Shown: positions 16,139-25,235 of the stretch, piece by piece
Numbering within the stretch: position 1 is the first letter of the stretch
How the letters are laid out: each line of letters opens with the position of its first letter
Assembly: GCA_029562975.1 (NCBI GenBank)
Contig: JAKQTR010000039.1
Location: 1 to 64,000, forward strand
From: Acidobacteriota bacterium
GTDB lineage: Bacteria; Acidobacteriota; Vicinamibacteria; Vicinamibacterales; JAKQTR01
Reading direction: 5' to 3'
Length of the DNA stretch: 64,000 nucleotides
Position numbers and translations under genes: made by a program
The notes under the pieces: model-generated
Told to the model about the DNA's origin: nothing
Seen by the model: only the letters and a program-made list of their open reading frames with translations
Databases searched by the model: none

Positions 16139-16504
16139 TCCGCCTCCGCGGCCGCTCGATCGCACGGCCGCTACGGCGAGAGGTCTCGCCGAAGCCCGAG
16201 CCGTAGCGGGCGAAGCAGCGGGCGCGTGGCGAAGGCGGACCCCCGATGCCGAATTCGAACCCTTCCCGACAGCATTCATTAGCGCGCGCGAAGCCGACAC
16301 CTGCAATTTCCGTCACGGCGCCCGCCCCGGGGCGTTGCAAAATCCGCGTAGCCGGGAAGACAAAGAGCGGCATAGCCCTGCGTTTACCGCGCGTAGCACG
16401 CCGCCGCCGCTCGGCGCGAGTATTGCTCTCGCTCGGGCATGCGCGGCATCGGGTCCCAGCCGAGCCCCCACGCCGGATCCCGGTACTTCGCGATCGTCTC
16501 GGCG
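16139..16504. other. Intergenic debris right of the island
   Basis: No supported gene. The sequence holds GC-rich complementary motifs (CCGCTACGGCGAG and CCGAGCCGTAGCGGGC near 16170-16210). A GCGAAGGCGGAC motif at about 16229 is shared with about 1000-1012. A minus-strand stretch at about 16400-16530 has protein-like words (DAETIAKYRDPAWGLGWDP) without a start or family. It reads as scar tissue at the island boundary. Confidence 0.4.
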
Positions 16505-18259
16505 TCAGCCTTCGACGCTTCCGCTGAAGCCCACTCCGGGGAGCCGCCGCGGCTCCAGGCCCAGGCGCCGCACGATGGGCGGAAAGCGCGGGTCTTCGCG
16601 CAGCGCGTCGGCGAACGGGTCGGCCACGATCGACGTCGCGTGGATGTCGCGCTCGGCAATGGCCCGCTCCAGCGCGGCAAACGCGCTGTCGTGGTCGCCG
16701 ATCGCGGCGTGCACGACGGCCAGGTAGGTGGGACGCACGTAGCGGCTCGACGACAAGCGCAGCAGTTCGTCCAGCAGACGCGCGGCGCGCCGGGGCCGGC
16801 CCGTGCGGGCGAGCAACACGGCGAGCGAGGTGAGAGGGTAGGGGTGGCGCCCCGCGGCAGTCAGCGTCTCGCGGTACGCCTTCTCGGCCGCCTTCGTGTC
16901 GCCTAGAGCGGCGCGGGCATGGCCGAGTGCCATTCGCGCCAGGTACAGCCGCGGCTCGAGCCGCAACAGGCCCTCCATGTCGTCGGCAGCCTGACGATAC
17001 CGGCGCGCCGCGCACAGATAGTGCCCCCGGATCTCCCGGTAGCCGAGCGCGAGAGGCTCCAGCCGCGCAGCCTGCTCGATCGAGACAAGCGCGTCGTCCA
17101 GGCGCCCGGTGTAGGCCGCGAGCACCGCGCGCGTGTGATGAACGATGGTGTTATGAGGCGCGAGCCCGCACGCGCGCGCCGAGGTCGCCTCGGCTTCCCG
17201 CCAGCGGCGCTCGTAGAGGCCCTGCACCAGGGCGAGGACGGCGAGCGCCGCGGCGTGGCCGCCGTCGATCGCCAGCGCCCTCGTCAACGCGCTCCTGACC
17301 AGGGGGAACAGGACGTCCGCGGGCTCCGCGTCGTAGAACGCCGCCGCAAGGGCCGTGCCCGCCATGGCGAACGCCGCATGCGCTTCGCAGCTGGAGGGAT
17401 TCCGCTCCATGGCCTGGCGGAACCAGTAGGCCGACTGGCGCAGATCGTCCGGCGTGCGCCTCGACCAGTGCACCAGGCCCCGCCAGTACGCGTCGTCGGC
17501 AGGCTGATCGCGGGGGACGGCGGGCACGGGGACGCCGGCGTCGTTCCTGAGCGCGTCGGCCAGGAACCGGGTCTCGTCGGCGTGCTCCAGATCGAGTTCC
17601 CGCGACAGCCTCCGCACGAAGTCCTGGTAGTCGCGCAGCGCTCCAGGTCTGTCGCCCAGCACGCGCCGGACGGCCATCAGCTGCCGCAGCGCGCTCTCGT
17701 CGTCGGGCGAGAGCGCGAGCAGGCGCTGCAGCCAGCGGACGCAGACGGCCGTTCGCCCGCGCGCCCGCTCTTGATGGGCGAGCAGCGAGGCCGCCTCGGC
17801 CGCCTGGGCGCGCAAACGCTCGCGCTCGGCGCACAGCCACCCGTCGAACTCGGGGGCATCGCCGACGTGCAGTCCGTCGAGGAACGGTCCCCGGTACAAA
17901 TCGAGGGCGTCCTCGCAGCGGCCGCCCGCAAGCGCATCCTGGAAGGCGAGGGCGTCGCACCACAGCCGCCCCGGCTCGATGCGGATCTCCTCGTGGCCGC
18001 GCGTCGAGATGACACGATTCCCCAGGCCGAGCCGCAGCTGGTGGACGACCTGGTTGAGGCCGTTGCGAGCGTCGTGCCCGTCGCGCTCGCTCCAGAAGAG
18101 CGAGAGCAGCGTGTCCCGGCGGCACCAGCCGGGCGGACGGCGGACGGCGAGGAAGGCCAGGATCGCCAGGCGCTTTGCCTGGACGTGCACTTCCTGCTCG
18201 CCTTCCCCGACGACCCGCTGGAGAAGCGGCGCGCCGAGCACCCGCAAGCGCAGTGGCAT
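16505..18259 (-). CDS. SARP/BTAD-type transcriptional regulator with TPR repeats
   Basis: This 584-residue protein begins with a winged-helix DNA-binding domain (LRVLGAPLLQR; AKRLAILAFLAVRRPPGWCRRDTLL, residues about 1-95). A bacterial transcriptional activation domain follows (about 100-250; ALDLYRGPFLDGLHV and QLMAVRRVLGDRPGALRDYQ). The rest is a chain of TPR-like helical repeats to the end. There are no membrane segments. Such proteins activate genes on sensing a partner or ligand through the TPR region. It is transcribed away from the lipocalin-like gene, and the 330 bp between them would hold both promoters. Part of its 3' half is duplicated at 15129-15342. Confidence 0.8.
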   Translation of the reverse strand: MPLRLRVLGAPLLQRVVGEGEQEVHVQAKRLAILAFLAVRRPPGWCRRDTLLSLFWSERDGHDARNGLNQVVHQLRLGLGNRVISTRGHEEIRIEPGRLWCDALAFQDALAGGRCEDALDLYRGPFLDGLHVGDAPEFDGWLCAERERLRAQAAEAASLLAHQERARGRTAVCVRWLQRLLALSPDDESALRQLMAVRRVLGDRPGALRDYQDFVRRLSRELDLEHADETRFLADALRNDAGVPVPAVPRDQPADDAYWRGLVHWSRRTPDDLRQSAYWFRQAMERNPSSCEAHAAFAMAGTALAAAFYDAEPADVLFPLVRSALTRALAIDGGHAAALAVLALVQGLYERRWREAEATSARACGLAPHNTIVHHTRAVLAAYTGRLDDALVSIEQAARLEPLALGYREIRGHYLCAARRYRQAADDMEGLLRLEPRLYLARMALGHARAALGDTKAAEKAYRETLTAAGRHPYPLTSLAVLLARTGRPRRAARLLDELLRLSSSRYVRPTYLAVVHAAIGDHDSAFAALERAIAERDIHATSIVADPFADALREDPRFPPIVRRLGLEPRRLPGVGFSGSVEG

Positions 18260-18590
18260 GTGACGCCAGCGACGGGGCCTATTATGCGGCGGCCCGGTTC
18301 GGCAAGGAAGAGGGAGAGAAGGCCGTCCGCGTGCTCATGGCCGGCACAGGAGGCGCCTCATGCGAAGCGGGCTGTTCGGCTGCGGCATCGTCCTCGGCTG
18401 CGTCCTTCCTGCCCTCTCCGGCTGCACCAGGACCCCGGCTGCGCCGAGCGCGACGGCGAAACCCGAGCGCGACGGCGGCGGCGACGCGGCGGGAAGGCGG
18501 CTGTGCTATTCTCCGACGCGTCCAGCCCGGCGCGCGCGGCCCGGCGCGGCGGCAGCCCGCGCGCGGCCACCGGGGGGCAAGGAGCGACCC
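18260..18590. other. Divergent intergenic region with a possible lipoprotein start
   Basis: The region lies between two divergent genes. At 18360 on the plus strand an ATG opens a lipoprotein-like leader (MRSGLFGCGIVLGCVLPALS then Cys, a lipobox). The frame continues unbroken into the next gene but turns low-complexity after 40 residues. The leader may be a remnant of a lost lipoprotein gene. No clear promoter is seen. Confidence 0.35.
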
Positions 18591-19001
18591 ATGAGGAAGC
18601 TGGTTCTGCTCGTTCCGGCCATCGCGCTGGCCGCGGCGCCTGTCGCCGCGCAGGAAGCCGCAAGGCCGGTGAACATCACGGGCGCGTGGGAGATGACCGT
18701 GGAATCGCCCCAGGGGCAGATGGTCATCACCGCCAACTACCGGCAGGAGGGCGAGACGCTGACGGGCAGCCACGTCAGCGAGATGGGCGAGGCGCCCCTG
18801 AAAGGCACCGTGAAAGGCGCGGACGTCGAGTACACGCTCACAATCGACATGGGCGGCCAGCAACTGGCCATCGTGCACAAGGCCAGGATCGACGGCGACA
18901 CCCTGGCCGGCACGGCCGACGTCGAGGGCTTCGGCTCCATGGCCTTCACGGCGAAGCGGAAGCCGTCGGGGCCGGGCGGCGGCGGGAGTCAGGCGCGATG
19001 A
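18591..19001 (+). CDS. Small secreted beta-barrel-like protein
   Basis: This 136-residue protein has a signal peptide (MRKLVLLVPAIALAAAPVAA, cleavage before QEAARP) and alternating strand-forming segments (ITGAWEMTVES, MVITANYRQEGETLTGSHV, IDGDTLAGTADV). This pattern is common in small secreted acidobacterial proteins with a lipocalin-like beta barrel. ATG 18591 is chosen for the signal peptide and the upstream GGAGC. The stop overlaps an in-frame ATG of the carboxylesterase gene (ATGA), so the two are probably co-expressed. Binding of a small hydrophobic ligand is a guess. Confidence 0.65.
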   Translation: MRKLVLLVPAIALAAAPVAAQEAARPVNITGAWEMTVESPQGQMVITANYRQEGETLTGSHVSEMGEAPLKGTVKGADVEYTLTIDMGGQQLAIVHKARIDGDTLAGTADVEGFGSMAFTAKRKPSGPGGGGSQAR

Positions 19002-19033
19002 CTCGCGGGAACCCGGGGCCTCCGGGAGCTTCC

Positions 19034-20662
19034 ATGCGCACGCTGATTCCCGTTGCTGCCTGCGCCGCCGCCCTGGTCGCCGCGGCGGCGCTGCCGGCCC
19101 GCGCCGCCGATCGCGTGACGACCGCCAACGGCATCGTCGAATCCACCGCGCCGCCGGAGGGCGGCGTCCGCGCCTTCAAGGGCATTCCGTTCGCGCAGCC
19201 GCCCGTCGGCGACTTGCGCTGGCGGGAGCCGCAGCCGGTCAAGGACTGGGGCGGCGTGCGCAACGCGGACAAGTTCGGCCCCGCCTGCATGCAGCGGCTG
19301 TCGCCGGGAGCGGACTACTGGTTGCGCGGCGACGGGATGAGCGAGGACTGCCTGTACCTGAACGTGTGGACGCCGGCGAAGTCGGACCGCGAGAAGCTGC
19401 CGGTCCTGGTCTACATCTTCGGCGGCGGGTTCCAGAACGGCGACGGCTCCGAGCCGCGGTACGACGGCGCGAACATGGCCCGGCAGGGCATCGTCGCGGT
19501 GTCGCTGAACTACCGCACGAACGTCTTCGGCTTCCTCGCGCACCCCGAGCTGACGCGCGAGTCGCCGCACAAGGCCTCGGGCAACTACGGCCTGCTCGAC
19601 CAGGTGGCGGCGCTGCAGTGGGTGCAGAAGAACATCGCCGCGTTCGGCGGCGATCCGAAGCGGGTGACGATCGCGGGCGAGTCGGCGGGATCGATCTCGG
19701 TCAGCGCCCTCATGGCGTCGCCGCTCTCGAAAGACCTGATCGCCGGCGCCATCTGCGAGAGCGGCGCGGCCATCGCCAGCCTGCCGCCGCGGCCGCTCGG
19801 CGAGGCGGAGCAGGCCGGCGTCGCGTTTGCCGCCGCCGCCGGCGCGGAGTCGCTCGCCGCCCTTCGCGCCATGACGGCGCAGCAGATCCAGGATGCCGCC
19901 GCCAGGGCGCAGGGCGCCCGGTTCAGCACGGCGATGGACGGATACTTCCTCGCCAGGACGCTGACCGACATCGGGCTCGCTGGTGAGCAGGCCAGGGTCC
20001 CGCTGCTCGCGGGGACGAACACGGAGGAGATGAGCCCGCGCATGGTGCTCGCCGGCGGCCCGCCCACGCCCGAAACGCTCGCGGCGGCCATCACGAAGCT
20101 GTACGGCGACAAGGCCGGGCCGGTGCTGAAGGCGTATGCGGCGACGACGACGGAGGAGGTGTTCGAGGCGGCGATGCACCTTGCGAGCGCGCGGTTCATC
20201 TCCTACGGCACGTGGAAGTGGACCGAGCTGCACATGCAGACGAGCGGCAAGCCCGTGTACCGCTACCTTTATGCCAGGGTGCGGCCCGCGTATCTCGGCA
20301 TGCCGGGCCAGCCGCCGCCGGCGCCTTCCGCGCCTCCCGCGCCGGCTCCCGGCGCGATGCCGCAGCCGCAGCCGCCCCGCGGGGCAGCGCATTCGGCCGA
20401 GATCCAGTACGCCATGGGCAACCTCGATCTCGATCGGCGGTACGCGTGGGAGCCCGCCGACTACGAAGTGTCGAAGACCATGCAGGCGTACTTCGTGAAC
20501 TTCATCAAGACCGGCGATCCCAACGGCCAGGGCCTGCCGCCGTGGCCGGCCTACACGGCCGCCACGAACTACCAGCGCATGCTGATCGACGTGACGTCAC
20601 AGGCGGGCCCCGAGCCGCACCGCGACCGGTACCTCGCGCTGGAGGCGGCCACCGGGCGATAG
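19034..20662 (+). CDS. Secreted type B carboxylesterase
   Basis: This 542-residue alpha/beta-hydrolase has a signal peptide ending near ARAAD. It has the family markers SEDCLYLNVWTP (the EDCLxLN signature) and an oxyanion-hole GGGF, with the nucleophile Ser in GESAGS. An unusual Pro/Ala-rich insert lies near the C-terminal third (about residues 425-455). The catalytic His appears to be in the segment around AAHSAEIQY. It should hydrolyse carboxylic esters outside the cytoplasm. A start at 18998 overlapping the previous stop is possible, but 19034 gives a cleaner signal peptide with GGGAG upstream. Confidence 0.82.
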   Translation: MRTLIPVAACAAALVAAAALPARAADRVTTANGIVESTAPPEGGVRAFKGIPFAQPPVGDLRWREPQPVKDWGGVRNADKFGPACMQRLSPGADYWLRGDGMSEDCLYLNVWTPAKSDREKLPVLVYIFGGGFQNGDGSEPRYDGANMARQGIVAVSLNYRTNVFGFLAHPELTRESPHKASGNYGLLDQVAALQWVQKNIAAFGGDPKRVTIAGESAGSISVSALMASPLSKDLIAGAICESGAAIASLPPRPLGEAEQAGVAFAAAAGAESLAALRAMTAQQIQDAAARAQGARFSTAMDGYFLARTLTDIGLAGEQARVPLLAGTNTEEMSPRMVLAGGPPTPETLAAAITKLYGDKAGPVLKAYAATTTEEVFEAAMHLASARFISYGTWKWTELHMQTSGKPVYRYLYARVRPAYLGMPGQPPPAPSAPPAPAPGAMPQPQPPRGAAHSAEIQYAMGNLDLDRRYAWEPADYEVSKTMQAYFVNFIKTGDPNGQGLPPWPAYTAATNYQRMLIDVTSQAGPEPHRDRYLALEAATGR

Positions 20663-20812
20663 GGCCCGCCGCCTTCCGCCGCCCCTGGCCCGCGCGCGAG
20701 GCGGGCATCGGGCCGATGGCGTGGCCCGTCGCGGAGGAACAAGCCGAGAGCCGCTGGACGCGCGCCGGGGGCCGGGCCGGAGACGGCCTGGCCCCCGCGG
20801 CGCCGAGCGCGC

Positions 20813-21355
20813 CTACTGGGCCCTCATCGAGATCCGCCTCGCGCGGTCGAGCTCCACGTGCGACCCCGGCCCGGTGCCGAGCATCATGAACGCCAGCTCG
20901 AGGGCCCCGTCGTCGTCCGTGACGACCCCCACGTACGAGTAGGGTCCCATGACCGCGTTTTCGAACTGCGCCATCTTCATCGACATCGTGATGGGAATGC
21001 CGCAGTCGGCCCGAGGCGCGCCCACCGTCGAGTTGACGAACTCGGCGGCCATCTGCAGCCCGCCCGCGTTGATGAGCGCCCACCCGGTCAGGACGCCATC
21101 GCGCTCGATGGTGAAGGTGCCGATGATCGTCACCGGAGCGTAGCCGGCCGGAAGCTGGGAATTGAGCTGCGAGAGATCCTGCCACGCGGTGGCGGTGAAG
21201 CCGTACGTGCCCCGCAGCGCCGATACGCGCAACGCGCCGCACGGCGCGCCCGCTTTGGCTGGCAGCGAGGTCGGATACCGGGGAGCGCCCGCCGGGTCCT
21301 GCGCCCCGGCCGTCGCCGCGAACAACAGCATGCCAGCCGCTAGCCAGTGCTTCAT
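20813..21355 (-). CDS. Secreted hypothetical protein
   Basis: This 180-residue protein has a signal peptide (MKHWLAAGMLLFAATAGAQ). The mature part is beta-rich, with GTYGFTATAWQDLSQ, TIIGTFTIERDGVLTGWALI and a conserved-looking CGIPITMSMKMAQFENAVMG. Two Cys could form a disulfide. I recognise the general pattern of secreted acidobacterial proteins with a GTFTxDGxG-like strand but cannot name a function. It is convergent with the carboxylesterase and divergent from the winged-helix/TPR regulator. Confidence 0.65.
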   Translation of the reverse strand: MKHWLAAGMLLFAATAGAQDPAGAPRYPTSLPAKAGAPCGALRVSALRGTYGFTATAWQDLSQLNSQLPAGYAPVTIIGTFTIERDGVLTGWALINAGGLQMAAEFVNSTVGAPRADCGIPITMSMKMAQFENAVMGPYSYVGVVTDDDGALELAFMMLGTGPGSHVELDRARRISMRAQ

Positions 21356-21529
21356 GATGCGTGTCTCCTTTCAAATGGCCGTGGCCGGAGGCCAATCCGG
21401 CCCCCTGCCGACACGCGTACCGTAGACTCCGCTCGCCGGGTGTTCCATCGACAGCGGCTGGGAACTTGCTGGATTTGTCCTGTGCGCCCAACGTGGTGGT
21501 AGGATTCGGCTTGCAGAGAACCAGACCAC

Positions 21530-23257
21530 GTGGCGGCGCACCGCGGTCGTGTCGCTTTCGGCGAGTTCGAGCTGGACGTTGAGGGCGAAACCCTGTACAG
21601 GTCCGGCAGGGTGCTGAAGCTGCGCCCGCAGCCGATGCGTGTGCTCTGCCTGCTCGTCGGCCAGGCGGGCAAACCGGTCTGCCGCGAGACCATTCGCCGG
21701 CTCCTCTGGGGCGAATCGACGTTCGTGGACTACGACGTCGGCGTGGACTACTGTGTCTACCGCATCCGCTCCGTTCTCGGCGACAAGGCGCGGTCGCCCC
21801 GGTTCATCGAAACGCTTCCCCGGCGCGGGTACCGCTTCATCGCGCCCATCAGGCGCGAACGGGCGTTCAACGAGCCCACCCTCGCCGTGCTGCCGTTTGT
21901 CAATCTCAACCGCGACCCCGGCAAGGACTACTTCGCCGACGGCGTGACCGACGTGCTCATCGCCGAGCTCGCGTGCATTCCGGCGGTGCGGGTGCTGTCG
22001 CGCCAGTCCGTGCTCCACCTGAAGGGGAGCGAGCGCAGGATCGGCGAGATCGCCCGCGACCTCGGCGTCGACGGCGTCGTGGAGGGGGCCGTGCTGCACG
22101 ATGGCGATCGCGCCCGCGTCACGGCGCAGCTGGTGCTCGCAGAGCCGGAACGCCACGCCTGGGCGCACACCTACGACTGCGACCTGTCCGCCGTGCTGAC
22201 CACCCAGCGCGACCTGGCGCGGGCGATCGCCGGCTGCGTCGCGACGGCGCTGCGGCCCGCCGACGCCGCCGCTCCGCGCCAGGCAGCGGCGCAACCGGTG
22301 GCGCGGGACATCGCCGAGCTGTTCCTGAACGCGCGCGTCGAGTTCGAGAAGATGAGCGCCGAGGGGATCGGGAAGGCGCTCGCGGGCTTCCGCGAGATCG
22401 CGCTCAGGGCGCCGGACTTCGCGCCCGGGCTCGTCTGGTACTCCGCCTGCCTGTACATGCTGGGCTACTGGGGGCATGCTCCGGCAGGCGAGGTGTACCC
22501 CAGCGCCAAACGCCTGGCGCTGCAGGCCCTGGCCATCGACGACAGCCTGGCCCGCGCGCACCTGGTCCTGGCGTGGATGAACCTGCTCCTCGACTGGGAC
22601 CTCTCCGCGGCGATGCTCGAGGTGCGGCGGGCCATCGAACTGGGCCCCAGCGAGTCGGACGCGCACGCGTTCCATTCGACGCTGTTGTGCTTCGCCGGCT
22701 CGAAATCCGAGTCGGCCGAGGCCGTCGAGTACATGCTGAAGCTGAATCCCGCGCCGCTCATGCCGAACCAGTACGCGGCGTGGATGTTCCTGCATCTCGG
22801 CCAGTACGCGCGGGCGGAAGCGCAAGCCAGGCGGACGATCGGGCGATTCCCGGACTCCCTCCAGCCGTACTTCGTCCTCGGGTGGGCCGCCTGGCGCCAG
22901 GGCCGCGCGCAAGAGGCCGTCGCGTCGCTGGAAACGGCCCTCGCCCACTCGCGCGAAGCCCTGTCGCTGGCCTATCTGGGGCACATGTACGCGCAGCTCG
23001 GCCGGACAGACGAAGCCAGGAAGCTCCTGCGAGAACTCGAACAGCGCCGCGCGCGGGGCCAGGCGCCCCCGACCGCCTTCGCGGCCATCCACGCGGGACT
23101 CGGTGAGGCCGATGCGGCGTTCGAGTGGCTCGAAACGGCGTACCGCCTGAGGGACGGCCACCTGTTCTGGCTCGCGGGAGACCCAGGCCTCGATCCTCTG
23201 CATGCCGACGCTCGCTTCGCCGATCTCCTCCGCCGCATCGGCGTCGCGCCGGCCTGA
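21530..23257 (+). CDS. Winged-helix / TolB-like / TPR regulator
   Basis: This 575-residue protein has three parts. The first is an OmpR/PhoB-type winged helix (residues about 8-100, with FGEFELDVEGETLYRSGR and IETLPRRGYRFI). The second is a FlgO/TolB-like alpha/beta domain (about 115-240, starting PTLAVLPFVNLNRDPGKDYF). The third is a TPR array to the C-terminus. It shows no obvious transmembrane helix between the first two parts, unlike CadC-type relatives. The family is greatly expanded in Acidobacteriota, and members probably sense a ligand or protein through the TolB-TPR part. The start is GTG 21530. The target genes are unknown. Confidence 0.8.
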   Translation: MAAHRGRVAFGEFELDVEGETLYRSGRVLKLRPQPMRVLCLLVGQAGKPVCRETIRRLLWGESTFVDYDVGVDYCVYRIRSVLGDKARSPRFIETLPRRGYRFIAPIRRERAFNEPTLAVLPFVNLNRDPGKDYFADGVTDVLIAELACIPAVRVLSRQSVLHLKGSERRIGEIARDLGVDGVVEGAVLHDGDRARVTAQLVLAEPERHAWAHTYDCDLSAVLTTQRDLARAIAGCVATALRPADAAAPRQAAAQPVARDIAELFLNARVEFEKMSAEGIGKALAGFREIALRAPDFAPGLVWYSACLYMLGYWGHAPAGEVYPSAKRLALQALAIDDSLARAHLVLAWMNLLLDWDLSAAMLEVRRAIELGPSESDAHAFHSTLLCFAGSKSESAEAVEYMLKLNPAPLMPNQYAAWMFLHLGQYARAEAQARRTIGRFPDSLQPYFVLGWAAWRQGRAQEAVASLETALAHSREALSLAYLGHMYAQLGRTDEARKLLRELEQRRARGQAPPTAFAAIHAGLGEADAAFEWLETAYRLRDGHLFWLAGDPGLDPLHADARFADLLRRIGVAPA

Positions 23258-23329
23258 CGCCGCGGCATCGGCGGGAGCACGAGAGGCGCTTGAGGCTGCC
23301 GACGCCGGCTGGCGTGTGCCGCCGCCCTC

Positions 23330-23367
23330 ACATACCTAGCGATTCTATGTATACTGCTTCTATGTAT
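23330..23367 (+). promoter_or_regulatory. Candidate PadR operator and promoter
   Basis: An inverted repeat ACATA (23330-23334) and TATGT (23346-23350) with an 11-base spacer is followed by a second TTCTATGTAT copy (23343-23352 and 23358-23367, 15 bases apart). TATACT (23350-23355) would be a good -10 box. PadR regulators typically bind ATGT/ACAT-type inverted repeats. The site lies about 85 bases before the padR start in otherwise GC-rich DNA. Confidence 0.5.
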
Positions 23368-23450
23368 TCGCCCTCCCGCCCCCTCTCGAGCCGAGCCGGG
23401 CCGCCCCGCTCCGGTGGCGCGCACGGCCGGCAGCGGAGGGCGCCGGTCCG

Positions 23451-23774
23451 ATGAGCATCAACAAGGACCTCGTCGCGGCCTCGTCCACGGCCCTCGTCCT
23501 CGCCATCCTGGCCGACGGAGACAGCTACGGCTACGCGATCCTGAAGCGGGTCCGCGAGATGTCCGGCGGCGAGCTGGAATGGAGCGACGGCATGCTCTAC
23601 CCGGTGCTCCATCGCCTGGAGCGGTCCCGGCTCGTCGAATCCCGGTGGGCCCGGGCCGAATCGGGACGCCAGCGCAAGTACTACCGGATCACGAAGGCCG
23701 GCCGCCATCAACTGGCCGACGAGCGGCGCCAATGGCAGACCGTGCACAAGACGCTCGAGAAGCTGCGGAGCTGA
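23451..23774 (+). CDS. PadR-family transcriptional regulator
   Basis: This 107-residue protein has the PadR winged helix (LVLAILADGDSYGYAILKRV, GMLYPVLHRLE, ESGRQRKYYRIT) and a short C-terminal dimerisation helix, so it belongs to the short subfamily. ATG 23451 has GGAGGG upstream. It is followed after 4 bases by a membrane-protein gene with an N-terminal helical prefix domain, a pairing typical of acidobacterial PadR operons. It probably represses its own promoter at the inverted repeats upstream; the inducing signal is unknown. Confidence 0.88.
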   Translation: MSINKDLVAASSTALVLAILADGDSYGYAILKRVREMSGGELEWSDGMLYPVLHRLERSRLVESRWARAESGRQRKYYRITKAGRHQLADERRQWQTVHKTLEKLRS

Positions 23775-23778
23775 GCCC

Positions 23779-25194
23779 ATGGATCGGAACCACACGGTCG
23801 TGCCGGCGGCCGGTGCGCTCGAGACCCGGATCGAGGAATGGCGGGCCCACCTCCGGCGGAGCCGCGCCATCTCAGGCACGGACTCGGCCGAGCTGGAAGA
23901 TCACCTGCGCGAGGACATCGCGTCGCTGCGCGCCGGCGGCCTCTCGGACGACGAGGCCTTCCTGGTGGGGGTCAGGCGGCTGGGGGCGATCGACGCCCTG
24001 ACGCGGGAGTTCGCGCGCGAGCACTCGGATCGCCTGTGGAAGCAGCTCGTGCTCTCCGGCGACGACGGGGACGGCAGCATCGGCTCGTCCGCCTCCGGCC
24101 GGGTCCGGAAGATGTGGGTGGCGCTCGGCCTGGCCGCGGCGGCCGCCGCGGCGATCAAGCTGCCCGCCCTGTTCGGGATCTCGTTCGACGCGGAGCCCGC
24201 CGCCGCGTTCTACCCGCGCAACATCGGCTTCTTCACGCTTCCCTTCATCGCCGCCTACTTCGCCTGGGACCGGCCCCTCGGGCGAACGGGCCGGTTCGGG
24301 CTGGCCGCCGCCTTCGCCGCCGCCGCGGTCGTGGTGAACCTCTTTCCGTTCTCCGTCTCACCGAAGGACGGACCGCCGCACACCCTCATCCTGACGATGC
24401 TGCACCTGCCCATCGCCCTGTGGCTGGGCGTGGGCGTGGCCTACGCCGGCGGGCGCTGGCGGGGCAGCGACCGGCGGATGGACTTCATCCGCTTCACCGG
24501 CGAGTTCTTCATCTACTACGTCCTCATCGCGCTGGGCGGCGGCGTCCTCATGGCGCTGTCCGCCGGCATCTTCGGGGCCATCGGCGTCGGGATAGAGCCG
24601 CTCCTGGAGAGCTGGGTCCTGCCGTGCGGCGCCGCCGGGGCCACGGTCGTCGCGGCCTGGCTCGTCGAGGCGAAGCAACGCGTCATCGAGAACATGGCGC
24701 CCGTGCTGACGCGCATCTTCGCGCCGCTCTTCGCCCTGCTGCTCATTGCCTTCGTCGTGACCATGGCGGCGACCGGGCGGGCGATCGACGCGAAGCGGGA
24801 GGTCCTGATTCTCTTCGATCTCATCCTGGCCGTGGTCTTCGGGCTGCTCCTCTACTCGGCGTCAGCCCGCGACGCGGCCTCGCCCCCCGGGCCCGGCGAC
24901 TGGATTCAGCTGACGCTGGTCGGTGCCGCCCTGGTCGTGGACGGGCTCGCGCTCCGGGCCATCGGGAGCCGGATCTTCGAGTTCGGCTTCACGCCCAACC
25001 GCGTCGCGGCCCTCGGCGAGAACATCGTCCTCCTGGTCAACCTGGGCGGCTCGGCCGTCCTCTACTCAGGTTTCCTGCGAGGCAGGGCCGCTTTCTCGCG
25101 CCTGTGCGACTGGCAGCAGTTCTACCTCTACATCCTGGCCGCCTGGGCGGCCATCGTCGCGCTCCTGTTCCCGCTGGCGTTTGGATTCGAGTGA
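23779..25194 (+). CDS. Multi-pass membrane protein with N-terminal permease-prefix domain
   Basis: This 471-residue protein has a soluble helical prefix (residues about 10-90, with LEDHLREDIASLRAGGLSDD and VRRLGAIDALTREFA) like the HAAS/permease-prefix domain coupled to PadR regulators. About ten hydrophobic segments follow. The membrane part resembles DUF4153-type proteins and has no transporter or enzyme signature I can identify. It is co-transcribed with padR (4-bp gap). In the known pairing the prefix domain may communicate with the PadR regulator, so a membrane-stress or transport role is an inference. Confidence 0.65.
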   Translation: MDRNHTVVPAAGALETRIEEWRAHLRRSRAISGTDSAELEDHLREDIASLRAGGLSDDEAFLVGVRRLGAIDALTREFAREHSDRLWKQLVLSGDDGDGSIGSSASGRVRKMWVALGLAAAAAAAIKLPALFGISFDAEPAAAFYPRNIGFFTLPFIAAYFAWDRPLGRTGRFGLAAAFAAAAVVVNLFPFSVSPKDGPPHTLILTMLHLPIALWLGVGVAYAGGRWRGSDRRMDFIRFTGEFFIYYVLIALGGGVLMALSAGIFGAIGVGIEPLLESWVLPCGAAGATVVAAWLVEAKQRVIENMAPVLTRIFAPLFALLLIAFVVTMAATGRAIDAKREVLILFDLILAVVFGLLLYSASARDAASPPGPGDWIQLTLVGAALVVDGLALRAIGSRIFEFGFTPNRVAALGENIVLLVNLGGSAVLYSGFLRGRAAFSRLCDWQQFYLYILAAWAAIVALLFPLAFGFE

Positions 25195-25235
25195 GCGGCC
25201 GCGGCGGACGGGCGGCAGCAGCAGGAGGAAAGAGC

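Noticed and set aside
16246-16275. Another tRNA T-arm-like sequence (ATTCGAACCC)
   Set aside because: The stem does not pair around the loop and the conserved G53 is missing. There is no CCA end or acceptor strand.
16919-18997. Plus-strand open frame extending the carboxylesterase far upstream
   Set aside because: It runs antisense through the BTAD regulator. The signal peptide at 19034 marks the real start.
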